Part shown: one piece after another, positions 5,902 through 6,236 of the stretch | How positions within the stretch are numbered: the stretch's first letter is position 1 | Layout of the letters: every line of letters begins with the position of its first letter | Origin: Peptoniphilus sp. | GTDB lineage: Bacteria; Bacillota; Clostridia; Tissierellales; Peptoniphilaceae | Direction of reading: 5' to 3' | Length of the DNA stretch: 6,236 nt | Assembly (NCBI GenBank): GCA_029983555.1 | Contig: JASBZH010000064.1 | Location: 1-6,236 of the forward strand | Program-made: the position numbers and the translations under genes | The notes under the pieces: generated by a model | Database searches by the model: none | What the model was told of the DNA's origin: nothing | Seen by the model: only the letters and a program-made list of their open reading frames with translations

Positions 5902-5936
5902 ATTTAATCATTTAATAAAAATAAAGTTTCCTGTAG
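5875..5936 (+). repeat. inverted repeat competing with the leader P1 stem
   Basis: CTACAG (5875-5880) pairs with CTGTAG (5931-5936). After one bulged C the pairing continues as AAA with TTT (5881-5883 with 5927-5929). Inside, CTTTTTTTTATT (5893-5904) is nearly complementary to AATAAAAATAAAG (5914-5926) with one bulge. The arm 5879-5883 is also used by the upstream P1 stem, so the two folds exclude each other. Confidence 0.5.
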
Positions 5937-5972
5937 ATAAATTATTAATATTAATATATGTTATATATAACT

Positions 5973-5979
5973 GAGGTGA
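5973..5979 (+). promoter_or_regulatory. Shine-Dalgarno deciding a GTG start
   Basis: GAGGTGA is a seven-base match to the extended anti-Shine-Dalgarno complement (GGAGGTGA). It lies six bases before GTG at 5986. An in-frame TGA at 5977-5979 overlaps the site, so the reading frame cannot begin upstream of it, and no ATG is available before the hydrophobic segment. Confidence 0.8.
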
Positions 5980-5985
5980 GTTAAA

Positions 5986-6236
5986 GTGTTTATACTTTCA
6001 AGAGGAACCAGAAAGATAGTATGTATTTTTTTATTACTCATAACTTTTACTACTGCATGTGCAAATAAAGACCTATATCAATTAAAAACAGACCTATCAG
6101 ATGAAGAGGGAGTTCACAAGATAATCTCTCAAATGGATTGGGACGGAGATAAGGTAAAAAAAGTTGAAATCGAAGGTAAAAATATAGCAATTACTATGAC
6201 AAAGGACTACTCAGATTATGATTTAAAAAATGCAGA
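5986..6236 (+). CDS. partial lipoprotein-like secreted protein, GTG start, unknown function
   Basis: An open frame starts at GTG and runs uninterrupted to the window edge, so only the first 83 residues are seen. The N-terminus is a classic export signal: basic residues (R6, R9, K10), a hydrophobic core IVCIFLLLITF (11-21), then TTAC (22-25). C25 is followed by ANKD, which is consistent with lipoprotein cleavage and lipid attachment. The -3 position is Thr instead of the usual Leu, so the lipobox is imperfect. The mature part is hydrophilic, with alternating charged stretches (LKTDLSDEEGVHKIISQMDW, then a Lys/Glu/Ile-rich strand-like segment VKKVEIEGKNIAITMT). I do not recognise a family. Translation start is supported by the strong GAGGTGA site. 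Its transcript would carry the structured leader upstream, which may control it. Confidence 0.8.
   Translation, partial: MFILSRGTRKIVCIFLLLITFTTACANKDLYQLKTDLSDEEGVHKIISQMDWDGDKVKKVEIEGKNIAITMTKDYSDYDLKNA

Noticed and set aside
1..6236. CRISPR arrays, tRNA/rRNA genes, insertion sequences or phage genes
   Set aside because: I saw no regularly spaced repeats, no tRNA-like cloverleaf or rRNA signature, and no transposase or phage protein on either strand.

Overview
The window is AT-rich, low-GC Gram-positive DNA, probably from an anaerobic member of the Firmicutes. Arginine is mostly AGA, Shine-Dalgarno sites are strong, and there is a CIRCE-type operator in front of groES-groEL. The GroEL protein and the general style would fit the Tissierellia/Peptoniphilaceae (Finegoldia/Parvimonas/Peptoniphilus-like), but that placement is an impression and not proven by the sequence. 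All recognised genes are on the + strand.

Layout. (1) 28-2089: a YjiH-family multi-spanning membrane protein (nucleoside-recognition/Gate type), then, 37 bases later, a flavin-reductase-family protein. No terminator lies between them, and a clear intrinsic terminator (2112-2147) follows. (2) 2185-4269: the chaperonin operon, with a sigma-A-like promoter, a CIRCE operator whose left arm is degenerate, groES, groEL, and a strong 13-15 bp terminator whose T-tract runs into a perfect 30-base AT-only palindrome. (3) 4293-4532: an AT-rich intergenic stretch with only a weak promoter candidate. (4) 4533-5653: gloB (glyoxalase II) tightly coupled to a small two-part DUF2188 protein. (5) 5654-5985: a gene-poor stretch that is not empty. 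It holds a nested set of inverted repeats that could form a three-way-junction RNA ending at a run of eight T, an alternative pairing partner downstream, and two tandem mini-ORFs. (6) 5986 to the window end: the start of a GTG-initiated lipoprotein-like gene, cut off by the window edge.

Most of the window is ordinary housekeeping sequence: protein folding under HrcA control, methylglyoxal/thioester detoxification, and flavin chemistry. The part most likely to hold something undescribed is the structured leader at about 5775-5936 in front of the partial lipoprotein gene. It matches no riboswitch or leader family I can recognise, and it combines a long hairpin, a closing stem beside a U-tract, competing pairings and mini-ORFs. 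It was folded by eye only, so it is a candidate and not a demonstrated RNA.
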